Source of the DNA: Curtobacterium salicis
Lineage (GTDB): Bacteria; Actinomycetota; Actinomycetes; Actinomycetales; Microbacteriaceae
Reading direction: 5' to 3'
Length of the DNA stretch: 64,000 bases
Assembly: GCF_011759505.1 (NCBI RefSeq)
Contig: NZ_JAAOYO010000003.1
Location: 620,001 to 684,000, forward strand
Shown here: piece by piece, positions 9,106 through 18,800 of the stretch
How the letters are laid out: each line of letters starts with the position of its first letter
Position numbering within the stretch: position 1 is the stretch's first letter
Notes under the pieces: model-generated
What the model was told of the DNA's origin: nothing
The model's database searches: none
The model's input: only the letters and a program-made list of their open reading frames with translations
Position numbers and translations under genes: made by a program

Positions 9106-9966
9106 ATGGGCCGACACGCCGCAGTGCCACCGATCGTGCGAGTGACCGTCGACCGTCCCGTCCCGTCGGCCCGCACGGTCCCCACCGGGTCGCAGCGTTC
9201 GGGGTCGGCCCCTCGCCCGTTGCCGCGGCCGCCGCTGCCGTCCCGGTCCTCCGGATCCGCCGGGTCGTCCGCAGCGGCGACGCTCCGGCCCGTCGGGCGG
9301 TCCGCCGAACGCCGGATGGCCACCGCGCTGGCGTTCGCGGCCCCCGTCGCACTGCTCGCGACGCAGCTCACCCTCCCGGCCTTCGCCGACCCGGCGACCG
9401 CGGCCGTCCCCGTGGCCGCCCCGGCTCCGACCGCGCAGACCTTCGTGGCCCCGACCACGATCGAACTGGTCACCGACCGTGACGGCTTCACCGTGCAGGC
9501 CCCGCCGAAGCCGAAGCCGAAGCCGAAGCCCGTGCCGTCGGCGCCGCCGGTCGCCGCAGCCGCTCCGGTCCCGATTCCGGCCCCGCCCGTCCGGTCCGTC
9601 GCCGCCAGTGCGGTCGTGCCGGTCCCCGCGGCACCGGCACCCGCGCCCGTCGCCCCGGTCCCGACCCCCGGCAGTGCCCAGGCGATCGCGGCGGACATGG
9701 TCGCCGCCCGAGGGTGGAGCGCCGACGACTTCGGCTGCCTCGTGTCCCTCTGGGACCGCGAGTCCGGCTGGCGTACGACGGCCGCGAACCCGAACGGCGC
9801 CTACGGCATCCCGCAGGCGTACCCGGGGTCGAAGATGGCCTCCGCCGGCGCCGACTGGCAGACGAACCCCGCGACGCAGATCACGTGGGGGCTGGACTAC
9901 ATCGCCGGACGCTACGGGACCCCGTGCGGCGCCTGGCAGCACAGCGAGGCCGTCGGCTCGTACTGA
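9106..9966 (+). CDS. Secreted transglycosylase-like (SLT/aggregation-promoting-factor type) protein
   Basis: The protein has 286 residues. The first ~70 residues are Pro/Arg/Ser-rich and unusual before a signal peptide; the hydrophobic segment MATALAFAAPVALLA begins at an internal ATG (9316), which may be the true start. A Pro/Ala/Lys linker containing PKPKPKPKP follows. The C-terminal ~85 residues carry the fold seen in actinobacterial lysozyme-like/aggregation-promoting-factor proteins: FGCLVSLWDRESGWRTTAANPNGAYGIPQA, with the catalytic Glu expected in DRESGW, then WGLDYIAGRYGTPCGAW. It probably cuts peptidoglycan glycan strands outside the cell. The start is uncertain; the domain call is fairly secure. 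Confidence 0.8.
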   Translation: MGRHAAVPPIVRVTVDRPVPSARTVPTGSQRSGSAPRPLPRPPLPSRSSGSAGSSAAATLRPVGRSAERRMATALAFAAPVALLATQLTLPAFADPATAAVPVAAPAPTAQTFVAPTTIELVTDRDGFTVQAPPKPKPKPKPVPSAPPVAAAAPVPIPAPPVRSVAASAVVPVPAAPAPAPVAPVPTPGSAQAIAADMVAARGWSADDFGCLVSLWDRESGWRTTAANPNGAYGIPQAYPGSKMASAGADWQTNPATQITWGLDYIAGRYGTPCGAWQHSEAVGSY

Positions 9967-9989
9967 GCACCCGCCGACCGCGCGCGCCC

Positions 9990-10865
9990 TCAGTGCGTGC
10001 GGCCCCGCAGCCGTCCGATGCCCAGGACGATCCCGACGACGACCATGCCGAGCACGAGCCCCGCGACCGCCGAGATCGCGGTGTCGACGATCCACGTCAC
10101 GACGGGCCCGGCGCCCTCGACCGCCACCTCGACGTGGTGCAGCAGTTCGTACGGGCCGGCCCAGAACGTCTCGGCCAGGTTCGCGATCACCAGGTGTCCA
10201 CCGACCCAGAGCATCGCGACCGTGCCGACGATGCTGATCACGCGGAACACGGCGGGCATCGCGCGGACGATGCGGGCGCCGGCACGACGGGTGCGACGGA
10301 CCGGGTTCTTCATCATCTGCAGACCGATGTCGTCGATCTTCACGAGCAGGGCGACGGCGCCGTAGACCAGCAGCGTCATGCCGAGGCCGATCACCGCGAG
10401 CGCACCGAGGGTCGGCCAGAAGCCCAGGTCGGTGTCCAGGCTCGCGAGGCCGATGAGCATGATCTCGGTGCTGAGGATCAGGTCGGTGCGGATGGCGCCG
10501 AACACGAGCTTCGGTTCGCTCGCGGCCTCGTCCGAGGCCGCCTCGTGGTGCACTCCGAACCACTCGGTGACCTTCTCGGCGCCCTCGAAGCACAGGTAGG
10601 TGCCGCCGATGACGAGCAGCCACGGCAGCACCCAGGGCGCGAACGCCGACAGCAGCAGCGCCAGCGGGATGACGATCACGAACTTGTTGAACAGGCTGCC
10701 GAGGGCGATCCGGCCCACCACGGGCAGTTCGCGTGCGGGAGCGAGACCCTGCACGTACTGCGGGGTGACGGCGGCGTCGTCGATGACGACGCCCGCGGTC
10801 TTCGCGCTGGCCTTGAGCGCCGCGCTGAGGATGTCGTCCACGACGGCGAGCAGTCCGACTGACAT
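9990..10865 (-). CDS. DUF808 (YedI-type) inner membrane protein
   Basis: The protein has 291 residues and starts MSVGLLAVVDDI. An AGGAG-type ribosome-binding site sits just upstream of the ATG at 10865, so longer upstream frames are not used. The family signature is clear: LDDI-like N-terminus, KTAGVVIDDAAVTPQYV, GSLFNKFVI, YLCFEGAEKV, KLVFGAIRTDLILSTEIM and several long hydrophobic segments (six or more membrane spans). DUF808 proteins are conserved bacterial membrane proteins without an assigned function. The gene converges on the transglycosylase-like gene (24 nt apart) and is divergent from the YceI operon. Confidence 0.9.
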   Translation of the reverse strand: MSVGLLAVVDDILSAALKASAKTAGVVIDDAAVTPQYVQGLAPARELPVVGRIALGSLFNKFVIVIPLALLLSAFAPWVLPWLLVIGGTYLCFEGAEKVTEWFGVHHEAASDEAASEPKLVFGAIRTDLILSTEIMLIGLASLDTDLGFWPTLGALAVIGLGMTLLVYGAVALLVKIDDIGLQMMKNPVRRTRRAGARIVRAMPAVFRVISIVGTVAMLWVGGHLVIANLAETFWAGPYELLHHVEVAVEGAGPVVTWIVDTAISAVAGLVLGMVVVGIVLGIGRLRGRTH

Positions 10866-11010
10866 GGGTGGTCTCCTCGAGCGTCCGGGCGGTGTCCGGA
10901 CAGCATCGGGGCAGGCTGTCCGATCGCTCAGACTACTGGCCCCCAGGTGAGCGTTCCCGATGAGCGGACCGCACCGTGAACGATCCTGCCGGCGGTCTCG
11001 TGTCCTGGGT

Positions 11011-11700
11011 ATGGGAATGCGTACTCGTACCAAGGTCATCATCGGCATCGCGGCGGGCGTCGTCGTGGTCGCAGGGGTCGGCGTCGTCGTCGGTCCCCGC
11101 CTCTACGCGGACGCCGTCAACGGATCCGCCGCCGCCGCACCCTCGCTCTCCTCGAGCGCCGCGGGCACCCTCGACGCCGCCGACGCCGACGGCACGTGGA
11201 AGTCCGGCACCGGTTCCTACGCCGGGTACCGCGTGCACGAGGTCCTGCAGGGGCAGGATGTCACCGTGGTCGGACGGACGAAGCAGGTCGCGGGCACGGT
11301 GACCGTCGCCGACGGCGAGCTCTCCGACGCCACCGTCACCGTGCAGGTCGGCACGATCAGCACGCCGGAAGCCGCGCGCGACGCCTACTTCCGTGACAAG
11401 GCCCTGCAGACCGACAAGTTCCCGACCGCGACGTTCCACGTGACGAAGCCGGTGGACGTCTCGAGCGCCCTCGGTGGCTCGACCCAGAGCGTCACCCTCA
11501 GCGGCGACCTCACCATGCACGGCGTCACGAAGACCGTGCAGGCCGACGCGCAGGTCGCGGTCGGCGAGGACGGGGACGTCCAGGTCGCCGGCGAGGTCCC
11601 GGTCACGTTCCAGGACTACGGCGTCACGGCACCGTCGCTCGGCTTCGTCACGGTGGACCCGAAGGGCTCGGTCGAGTTCTCGCTCGACCTCGCGAAGTGA
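11011..11700 (+). CDS. YceI-family protein, membrane-tethered
   Basis: The protein has 229 residues. A single N-terminal membrane anchor (VIIGIAAGVVVVAGVGVVVG) precedes a YceI lipocalin-like domain (from about residue 60): ADGTWK..GSYAGYRV, FRDKALQTDKFPTATF and LTMHGVTKTV are the usual signatures. YceI domains bind isoprenoid or other hydrophobic ligands and are often linked to stress. The ATG at 11011 was chosen (MGMRTRTK); a second ATG six bases on is possible. The stop is immediately followed by the ECF sigma gene, so the three genes YceI, sigma and anti-sigma form one operon. Confidence 0.9.
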   Translation: MGMRTRTKVIIGIAAGVVVVAGVGVVVGPRLYADAVNGSAAAAPSLSSSAAGTLDAADADGTWKSGTGSYAGYRVHEVLQGQDVTVVGRTKQVAGTVTVADGELSDATVTVQVGTISTPEAARDAYFRDKALQTDKFPTATFHVTKPVDVSSALGGSTQSVTLSGDLTMHGVTKTVQADAQVAVGEDGDVQVAGEVPVTFQDYGVTAPSLGFVTVDPKGSVEFSLDLAK

Positions 11701-11702
11701 CG

Positions 11703-12212
11703 ATGGCCGCATCGGGACCGGACGAGCTGCTCGGCGCGCTGTACCGCGAGCACGGCGACGCGCTGCTCCGGTACGTGCGGCACCTCACCCGTGACGCCGG
11801 CCACGTCGAGGACGTCGTCCAGGAGGCGATGGTCCGCGCCTGGCAACGGCCCACCGTGCTGGTACGCGAACCGGACGCCGCCCGCGCCTGGTTGTTCACG
11901 GTGGCCCGGAACCTGGTCGTCGACGACGCCCGGTCCGCCCGGAACCGCCGTGAGCACCACACCGACCAATCGGTCGACCGGATCGAGGCGGACCGGACGG
12001 ACGCGGTCCTCGACCGCATCGTCGTGGCCGACGCCCTGGCATCGTTGTCCTCGGAACACCGCCGGGTGGTCGTCGACGCGTACTGGCTCGGCCACACCGT
12101 GCCCGAGATCGCCCGGCGACACGACATCCCCGAGGGCACCGTGAAGTCGCGGTTGCACTACGGGCTGCGAGCACTGCGGCTCGCCCTGCAGGAGAGAGGC
12201 GTCACCCGATGA
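11703..12212 (+). CDS. ECF-type RNA polymerase sigma factor
   Basis: The protein has 169 residues. Sigma region 2 is at about residues 10-75 (LYREHGDALLRYVRHLTRD, then VVQEAMVRAWQ and ARAWLFTVARNLVVDD). Region 4 is at about 105-160 (LSSEHRRVVVDAYWLGHTVPEIARRHDIPEGTVKSRLHYGL). This resembles the SigK/SigL-like ECF groups that are paired with a zinc-containing anti-sigma factor. ATG 11703 was chosen; a GTG at 11697, overlapping the YceI stop, is an alternative. The 3' end overlaps the anti-sigma gene by four bases (ATGA), implying translational coupling. Confidence 0.93.
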   Translation: MAASGPDELLGALYREHGDALLRYVRHLTRDAGHVEDVVQEAMVRAWQRPTVLVREPDAARAWLFTVARNLVVDDARSARNRREHHTDQSVDRIEADRTDAVLDRIVVADALASLSSEHRRVVVDAYWLGHTVPEIARRHDIPEGTVKSRLHYGLRALRLALQERGVTR

Positions 12213-12919
12213 GCGAGGACCGCTACGCGGAGTGGGACGCGGCCTACGTCCTCGGGTCGCTGCCGCCCGCCGAACGCCTGGAGTACGAACGCCACCTGGA
12301 GCACTGCGACGGGTGTCGCTCGGCCGTCGCCGAGCTGGCCGGTCTGCCGGGGCTGCTGGGGCGCCTCCCGGCCGACGCCGCGGTGGAGATCGCGGAGCCG
12401 GACGGGAGGCCCCTCACCGGCCACGAGAGCACGCTCGCCTCGGTCGCGCACCGCGTCCGGCGTCGTCGGCGTCGTCGTCGCGCGGTGGTCGCGGTCAGCG
12501 CGGGCTTCGCGGTCGTCGTCGCCGTCGTCGCCGGGCTGGGTGTCGGCCTCCGCGCCGACGCACCCGGCACCGAGGCGGTCGCGCCGACCGTCTCGGCCGG
12601 CGCGTCCGCGGACCGGTACGCGCTCACGGGGAAGTCCGGGTTCGACGTCGACCTGGCGGTGCGCGCGGAGTCCTGGGGCACCCGCTTCGACTGGGGCTGC
12701 TCCTACGGGGGCCGGGACTGGTCGGCGGACGGGTCGGTGATGTACGACCTCGTCGTCGTCCGCACCGACGGCTCCGACGAGCGGATCGCGTCCTGGACGG
12801 CGGCCGGGCGGGAGGCCCGCGGCCTGTCCGCCACGACCGACGTGCCGCGCGCCGACATCGCGAGCGTCGAGGTGCGGCTGCGAGGCGAGACGGGGACGCT
12901 GGCGCGGACCGACCTCTGA
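12209..12919 (+). CDS. Zinc-finger anti-sigma factor (membrane-bound)
   Basis: The protein has 236 residues. The N-terminal anti-sigma domain has the zinc-binding motif H-x3-C-x2-C (HLEHCDGC, about residues 30-37), preceded by AYVLGSLPPAERLEYERHL. A very basic stretch precedes one transmembrane helix (AVVAVSAGFAVVVAVVAGLGVG, about 93-113). A ~115-residue extracellular domain follows with two Cys (DWGCSYGGRDW). It should hold the upstream ECF sigma factor at the membrane until an outside signal releases it. Translational coupling with the sigma gene supports the pairing. Confidence 0.92.
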   Translation: MSEDRYAEWDAAYVLGSLPPAERLEYERHLEHCDGCRSAVAELAGLPGLLGRLPADAAVEIAEPDGRPLTGHESTLASVAHRVRRRRRRRRAVVAVSAGFAVVVAVVAGLGVGLRADAPGTEAVAPTVSAGASADRYALTGKSGFDVDLAVRAESWGTRFDWGCSYGGRDWSADGSVMYDLVVVRTDGSDERIASWTAAGREARGLSATTDVPRADIASVEVRLRGETGTLARTDL

Positions 12920-12976
12920 CACGTACGGGCCCCGACGGGTACCGCCTGTGACGGGTGGGCGCGGCAGGATGGTCGG

Positions 12977-13867
12977 GTGACACGAGCGCAGACCGTCCGG
13001 GACGCCGTCGTCGACGAGGTCGCCCGCACCGGCTTCGTCGCCCACGGCCTGCACGTCCGCATCGGCGATGACGTCGCGGAGCACCACTGGGGGCCCGACG
13101 CCCGCCGCGACGTGCAGTCCGTGGCGAAGGGCGTCTGCGTCCTCGCCGTCGGCATCGCGGCGGACGACGGGCTCGTCGCCCTCGACGACCCGGTGTCGGC
13201 GGCCCTGCCAGGCTGGACGTCCGGCGACGGCACGGACGCCGTCACCCTCCGACACCTGCTCAGCATGACGAGCGGCATCGACCTGCCGTGGTCCCCGACG
13301 CTGCTGACCGACTGGCCGGACCTGGCCGTCGAGTTCCTCCGGCGACCTTCCCGCGGACGGGTGTTCCAGTACGCGAACGCCAGCACCTACACGGCGATGC
13401 GCGTCCTCGAGACCCGCGTCGGCGACGTCGGCCGGTTCGTGCAGGACCGGTTGTTCAGCCCCCTCGGCATCGAGGACGTGGTGTGGGAGCGCTGCCCGAA
13501 CGGCTTCGTCGCAGGTGGCGGCGGGCTGTGGCTCGACACTGCCGAACTCGCACGCCTCGGTCGACTGGTCCGCGACCGGGGGCAGGCGGACGGACGGCAG
13601 CTCGTCGCGTCCCGGTGGGTCGACGCACTGCACACCGACTGGGTCGTCGCCGGATCGAACCCGGCGTACGAGCGGTACGCGCTCGCCGGGTGGGACGGGC
13701 CCGCGCAGCTGTGGCGGCTGCACGGTGCGTACGGGCAGATGCTGCTGTTCGACGAGGCCCGCGGGGCGGTCGTGACCATCACGGCCGACGACCACGCCGG
13801 GGCGGACGCGACGGCCGCGTTCGTGGCGCGGGCGCTGGCGGGGACGCTCGACGACGGGCCGCGCTGA
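12977..13867 (+). CDS. Serine hydrolase, beta-lactamase/PBP4-like family
   Basis: The protein has 296 residues with a GTG start. It shows the class C beta-lactamase-related signatures: S-x-x-K as SVAK (Ser48, Lys51), Y-x-N as YAN (Tyr132-Asn134), LRHLLSMTSGI, and a late HGAYG in the position of the HxG/KTG motif. There is no signal peptide, so it is probably cytoplasmic and more likely an esterase or peptidase than a drug-inactivating enzyme. Its substrate cannot be read from sequence. It converges with the phosphatase gene across a strong hairpin. Confidence 0.87.
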   Translation: MTRAQTVRDAVVDEVARTGFVAHGLHVRIGDDVAEHHWGPDARRDVQSVAKGVCVLAVGIAADDGLVALDDPVSAALPGWTSGDGTDAVTLRHLLSMTSGIDLPWSPTLLTDWPDLAVEFLRRPSRGRVFQYANASTYTAMRVLETRVGDVGRFVQDRLFSPLGIEDVVWERCPNGFVAGGGGLWLDTAELARLGRLVRDRGQADGRQLVASRWVDALHTDWVVAGSNPAYERYALAGWDGPAQLWRLHGAYGQMLLFDEARGAVVTITADDHAGADATAAFVARALAGTLDDGPR

Positions 13868-14014
13868 CCGGACAGGCGCTTCGTTTCGGGGACACCCACC
13901 GCGCAGGGTGGACAGTCCGAGCGATCGACGGAGTCAGTGTGCCGTGGGTGTCGGCCGTCCACGGCAGTCTGAGGCCAGTTCGTTGTACCTGTTCGGGTCA
14001 GGAGCACGGGCGTT

Positions 14015-14046
14015 GGTGCTGGTGCCTGTCCGCAGGCACCAGCACC
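14015..14046. terminator. Bidirectional terminator hairpin
   Basis: A perfect 14-bp stem (GGTGCTGGTGCCTG pairing with CAGGCACCAGCACC) with a TCCG tetraloop lies between the convergent serine hydrolase gene and the PP2C phosphatase gene. No long T-run is present on either side. Confidence 0.7.
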
Positions 14047-14061
14047 TGCACGTCGGTCGGC

Positions 14062-15225
14062 TCAGCCGTCGTCGCGTGCCAGGACCGTCACCGTGACGTC
14101 GTCCTCGGCGTGCTCCGCCGCCCGCAGCCGCACCGTCTCGAGGAACGCCGCCGTGTTCGGCGCTCGCCGGAACGTCCGCCCGATGTCCGTCAGGGTGTCG
14201 ATCGTCCCGTCGCCCAGGTCCAGCACCCCGTCGCTCGCCACGATGAGGGCGTCGCCCGGCTCGAGCACCAGGGTCCCCAGTCGGAACGGGACGCCCTCCG
14301 GGTGCAGACCGAGCGGCAGGTCCCGCGACCGGCGGATCTCCGACGTGCCGTCCGCGTGCAGGTGCACGACGAGCCCGTGTCCGGCGTCCACGAAGTCGAG
14401 CCGCCCGGTGCTCGGTGTCAGGCGTGCGTGGAAGAGGGTCGCGAAGGCGGAGGCGCGGCTCAGGTCCTCGCTGATCCGCGGTTCGACGGCGCCCACGGCC
14501 GCGACCGGGGGCAGGTCCTCGTGCTGCCGGAGCGCTGCCCGGAGTCCGGCGGCCAGCAGCGCCGCGGGCTGCTCCTTGCCCATGATGTCCGCGAGCGTGA
14601 CGGTCACGGCGTCGTCGGCGACCGTCCAGTCGTGGACGTCGCCGCTGAGGTCCCCGTACGGCACGCTGAGCCCGGCCAACGCGTAGCCGGGGACGTGCAC
14701 GGGTGGCGGCGCGAGGGCCTCGACGACCTCGAGCAGTCGGTCGTGCTGCAGCCCCTTCGCCAGGGTCTGCTCGGTCCAGCGGCCGAGGTCGATCAGCGCG
14801 GCCTCGTCCTGCGGGGTGAACTGCCGCGGCCGGACGTCCATCAGGCACAGGCTGCCGATCGTCAGCTCGCCCGGCATGGTCAGGGGGACACCGGCGTAGA
14901 AGCGGATCCCCCGGCTCGTCACCCCGGGCAGCACCGCGGTCCGGGCGTCGGCGAGCGTGTCGGGGACGACCGTCGGCCCCGGACGCTGGACGGTCAGCTG
15001 GCAGAACGACCACTCGAGCGGCCCGGACGTCGGCTCACCCGCGACGTTGGGTGTCAGCGTGTGCAGGAGCGTGTCGTCGAGCAGGTTGACGTAGGAGAAC
15101 GGGACGTCGAAGACCTCGCGGGCGATGCGGACGATCCGGTCGAGACGCTCGGAGGGCGCGAGCCCGACGACGTCGAGCGCGGCGACGAGTGCCGCGCGTG
15201 CCGATCCCGAGTCGTTGCCGTCCAT
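14062..15225 (-). CDS. GAF domain plus SpoIIE-type PP2C phosphatase
   Basis: The protein has 387 residues. The GAF domain occupies about residues 10-165 (YVNLLDDTLLHTL, FCQLTVQRPGPTVVPDTLADAR, YAGVPLTMPGELTIGSLCLMDVRPR). The PP2C/SpoIIE (RsbU-like) phosphatase domain follows: YGDLSGDVHDW for one metal-binding Asp, LADIMGKEQPAALLAA, FVDAGHGL, GDALIVASDGVLD and EDDVTVTVLARDD. Such proteins dephosphorylate anti-anti-sigma factors in response to a GAF-sensed signal; no partner-switching partner is in the window. ATG 15225 is supported by GGGGGAGG six bases upstream, better than the ATG at 15252. Confidence 0.9.
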   Translation of the reverse strand: MDGNDSGSARAALVAALDVVGLAPSERLDRIVRIAREVFDVPFSYVNLLDDTLLHTLTPNVAGEPTSGPLEWSFCQLTVQRPGPTVVPDTLADARTAVLPGVTSRGIRFYAGVPLTMPGELTIGSLCLMDVRPRQFTPQDEAALIDLGRWTEQTLAKGLQHDRLLEVVEALAPPPVHVPGYALAGLSVPYGDLSGDVHDWTVADDAVTVTLADIMGKEQPAALLAAGLRAALRQHEDLPPVAAVGAVEPRISEDLSRASAFATLFHARLTPSTGRLDFVDAGHGLVVHLHADGTSEIRRSRDLPLGLHPEGVPFRLGTLVLEPGDALIVASDGVLDLGDGTIDTLTDIGRTFRRAPNTAAFLETVRLRAAEHAEDDVTVTVLARDDG

Positions 15226-15287
15226 CTGGCCTCCCCCGCGCAGTCGGTCCATCGCATCCTCCCACGGCCCGTGCGGCGACTGTCAGG

Positions 15288-15773
15288 TCAGGCGTCCCCG
15301 TGGACGACCTCGGCGCCGGTGTCCACCGGGCCGAGCGCGTCGAGGACGCGGTGCGAGACGGCCCGCAGCGTGTCCGCGTCACCGGCCACGGGCCTCCAGA
15401 ACAGCTGTTCCAGCGCCGCGGTGTGCGCGCGGATGCCGGCCAGGACCGCGCGCCGACCGTCCGGCGTCATCACGATCCAGCTGCCGCGACCGTCCGAGGG
15501 GCAGTCGGCGCGGGCGACGAGGCCCCTGGCCACCATGCGCGTGACCTGGTGGCTGACGCGGGACTTCTCCCACCCGATCCCGGCGGCCATGTCGCGGACG
15601 CGCAGCCGGTGCTCGGGGTCCCGGTGCAGGCCGATGAGGATCTCGAACTCGGGGATCGAGATGCCGGCGTCCCGCTGGACGGCGACGTCGAGCGCCCGGT
15701 CGAGCCCGCGCCAGACGTCGTGGAACGCGTCCCACGTGGGCCAGTCGTGGCCGTCAGCGCCGTGCTCCACCAT
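15288..15773 (-). CDS. MarR-family transcriptional regulator
   Basis: The protein has 161 residues. It contains a winged helix: EFEILIGLHRDPEHRLRVRDMAAGIGWEKSRVSHQVTRMVARGLVARADCPSDGRGSWIVMTPDGRRAV (read in parts), the classic MarR layout with a DGRGxWxxMTPxG wing. Long helices at both ends form the dimer interface. ATG 15773 (MVEHGADGHD) is preferred because GGCGAG lies just upstream and the longer version adds an atypical N-terminus. The gene is divergent from the PutA-like gene with 119 bp between them, so it may control that gene and itself; this is inferred from position. Confidence 0.9.
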   Translation of the reverse strand: MVEHGADGHDWPTWDAFHDVWRGLDRALDVAVQRDAGISIPEFEILIGLHRDPEHRLRVRDMAAGIGWEKSRVSHQVTRMVARGLVARADCPSDGRGSWIVMTPDGRRAVLAGIRAHTAALEQLFWRPVAGDADTLRAVSHRVLDALGPVDTGAEVVHGDA

Positions 15774-15892
15774 CTCGCCAGCGTATCCGTGAGCGGACCT
15801 CGTCGGACCGGGGATCATCCGTTCGGCTGACTCCGGGACGGCACACGGGCGCCTCCGAGGAGACGTCGGGGGAGCGGCCTACGATCGAGACC

Positions 15893-18800
15893 ATGCCGCC
15901 CGCACGCCTCCAGGACTGCACCGACGACGCGTTCGCCCTCGTCGGACGGTGGCTGGACGCCTCCCGCGGGGTGAAGCCCGACGCCCGAGCGGCGCGGCTC
16001 GCCGAGGTCCTGCGCGACGAACGCGGTCTCGACTTCGCCCGCGGATTCGTCGACAAGGTGATCCGTCCGGACGACCCGAAGGTCGCCGCCCGCAACCTCG
16101 AGAAGGCCAGCCGCGACGTCCCCGACTTCCTCGCCTGGTACCTCCGCGGTGCCGTGACCGTCGGCGGCGGCTTCGCGACCATGGCGCCCTGGGCGGTCAT
16201 CCCCTCCGCGCGGCGGGTGCTCCGTCGGCTCGCCGGGCACCTGGTGGTCGACGCCCCGCCGGCCCGCCTCGGTGCGGCGCTCGGCAAGCTCGCCGGCCCG
16301 GGCACCCGTCTCGACGTCGTGCCCCTCGGCCCGACCGTGCTCGGACCCGCCGAGAGCGACCGCCGACTGGCCTGGATCACCGACCTGCTCGGCCGTGACG
16401 ACGTGCCGGCGGTGTCCTTCGCGGTGGCGGACGTCGTCCCGCCGACCTCGCCGTGGGCGCTCGACGACGCCACCGACCAGGCGGTCGACCGTCTCGTCCC
16501 AGTGTTCCGCGCGGCCCTCGCCGGCGGCAGCACCCTCTCGCTGCTCGTCGACGGCCCGCACGACCTCGACCTGACCGTCGCCGTGTTCCGCACCCTGCTC
16601 GACCAGGACGAGTTCGCCCACACGACCGCCGGCATCACGCTGCCCGCCTCGCTGCCCGACAGCCTCGGCGTCCTGTCGGCCCTCACCGAGTGGGCGGCCG
16701 CCCGCCGGTCCCGTGGCGGCGCACCCGTCCGGGTCCGGCTCGTCGACGGCGCCCACCTGGCCGAGGAACGGGCCGACGCCCTCGTGCACGGCCGCCCCTC
16801 AGCCCTCTTCGCCACCCGCCCGGAGATCGACGCGGCACTGCTGCGGCTGCTCGACGCCGCACTCACGCCGGAGCACACCGACGCCGTGCAGATCGCGCTC
16901 GCCGGGCTGGACCCCGTCCTGGTCGCCGCCGCTCGAGTCCTCGCCGAGCGTCGGGGGGTGACCGACGCGCTCGAGGTCGAGGTGCTCCTCGGCATGACGG
17001 GCACGGTCCTCGACGCCGTCCGCGCCGACGTCGGCACGGTCACCCTCCTCACCCCGGTCGTGCACCCCGACGAGTTCGACGCCGCGATCCCGTACCTCGC
17101 GCGACGGCTCCGTGAGGGAGCGGCCGTGGCGGGTTCGGCGTCGGCCGCCCTGTCCGCCGGTGGCCTGGACGACGCCGACCGGGCCGCCCTCCTCGACCGG
17201 GAGCGCGCGCGGCTGACCACCGCCGTGGCCGCCCTCGACGACCCGGCCCCGACCACGCTCCGCACCCAGGACCGTCGCGTCGCCCTCGGTGCGCCGGATG
17301 TCCGGACCGAGCACCCGCCCGCGACGGACACCGACGCCGGCGTCGACGCGAACCGGCAGTGGGCAGCCGACCTGCTCCGCCGCGTCCCCCGCTCACCGCT
17401 CGGCACCGCCACCGTCCGCGGCGCCCGTGTCACGGACCGCCCCCGACTCGAGCGGACGATCGCCCGCACCGCCCAGGCCGGCGTCAACTGGGGCCGGCAG
17501 GACCCGCAGGACCGCGCCGAACTCCTGGACCTCGTCGCACACGAGCTCGAGACCCGTCGAGCGGACCTGGTCGAGGTCGTCGTGGCCGAGACCGCGATGA
17601 CCCTGACGGAGGCCGACCGGCAGGTCAGTGGAGCCGTCGACGCCGCCCACCACGCGGCCGACCGGGCACGCCACCTGGTCGACGTCGCGGGCGCCGCCTT
17701 CGTCCCACCACGACTGACGGTCGTCGTCGCACCGTGGAACTCCCCGGTGACGACACCGGCCGACGGGGTGCTCTCGGCGCTCGCCGCCGGCAGTGGCGTC
17801 GTCCTCAAGCCGTCCCCGCTCGCGAAGCGCACCGGTGCGGTGCTCGCCGACGTCCTCTGGCACGCCGGCGTCCCGCACTCGATGCTCCAGCTCGTCGACC
17901 TCGACGTCAGCGAACTCGGCCGGGACCTCGTCGCGCACCCGGCCGTCGACCGCGTCCTGCTCACCGGTTCGCCGGACACCGCCCGCTCGTTCCGCTGGTG
18001 GCGTGCCGGCCTGCCCCTGCTCGCCGAGACCGGGGCGGTCTCCGCGGCCGTCGTCACCCCAGCGGCCGACGTCGACCAGGCCGTCCGTGACGTCGTCGCC
18101 TCGGCGTTCGCCCAGTCCGGGCAGGCCAGCACGGCCGTCTCGCTCGTGGTGCTCGTCGGGTCCATGGGCGAGGACGGTGACGACAGCCGGTTCCTCCGCC
18201 AGCTCGCCGACGCCACCCGCGCACTCCGCGTCGCCTGGCCCACCGACCCGTCCGCACAGCTCGGGCCGCTCGTCGTCGAACCGACCGGGGCAGCCCGCTC
18301 CGCCCTCACCGAGCTCGGTCCGGGGGAGTCCTGGCTCGTGGAGCCGCGGCTGCTCGACGAGTCCGGGCGGCTCTGGTCGCCCGGGGTCAGGGTCGGCGTC
18401 CGGGCCGGCAGCGCCACCACACGCTCCACCGTCGGCGTGCCCGTCCTCGGGGTCGTCCAGGTCGAGACGCTCGAGCAGGCGATCGCGATCCAGAACGGCA
18501 GCGACCACGGCCTGGTCGAGGCCCTGCACACGCTCGACGTCGACGAGGTCGCGCTCTGGACCAACCGTGTCGAAGCGGGCACGCTCGTCGTGAACCGCGC
18601 CACGACCGACACCACCGTCGTCCGACAGCCCGTCGGTGGGTGGGGGAGCTCCTCGGTCGGCGCGGTGGCGAAGCGCGGCGGACCCGACTCGGTCGCGATG
18701 CTCGGGCACTGGGAGCCCGTCCCCCGGGCCGTGCACAAGAGCATCCAGCTGCACGGCCTGCCGCCCCGGGTCACGGCACTCATCGAGGCGTCCCGCAGCG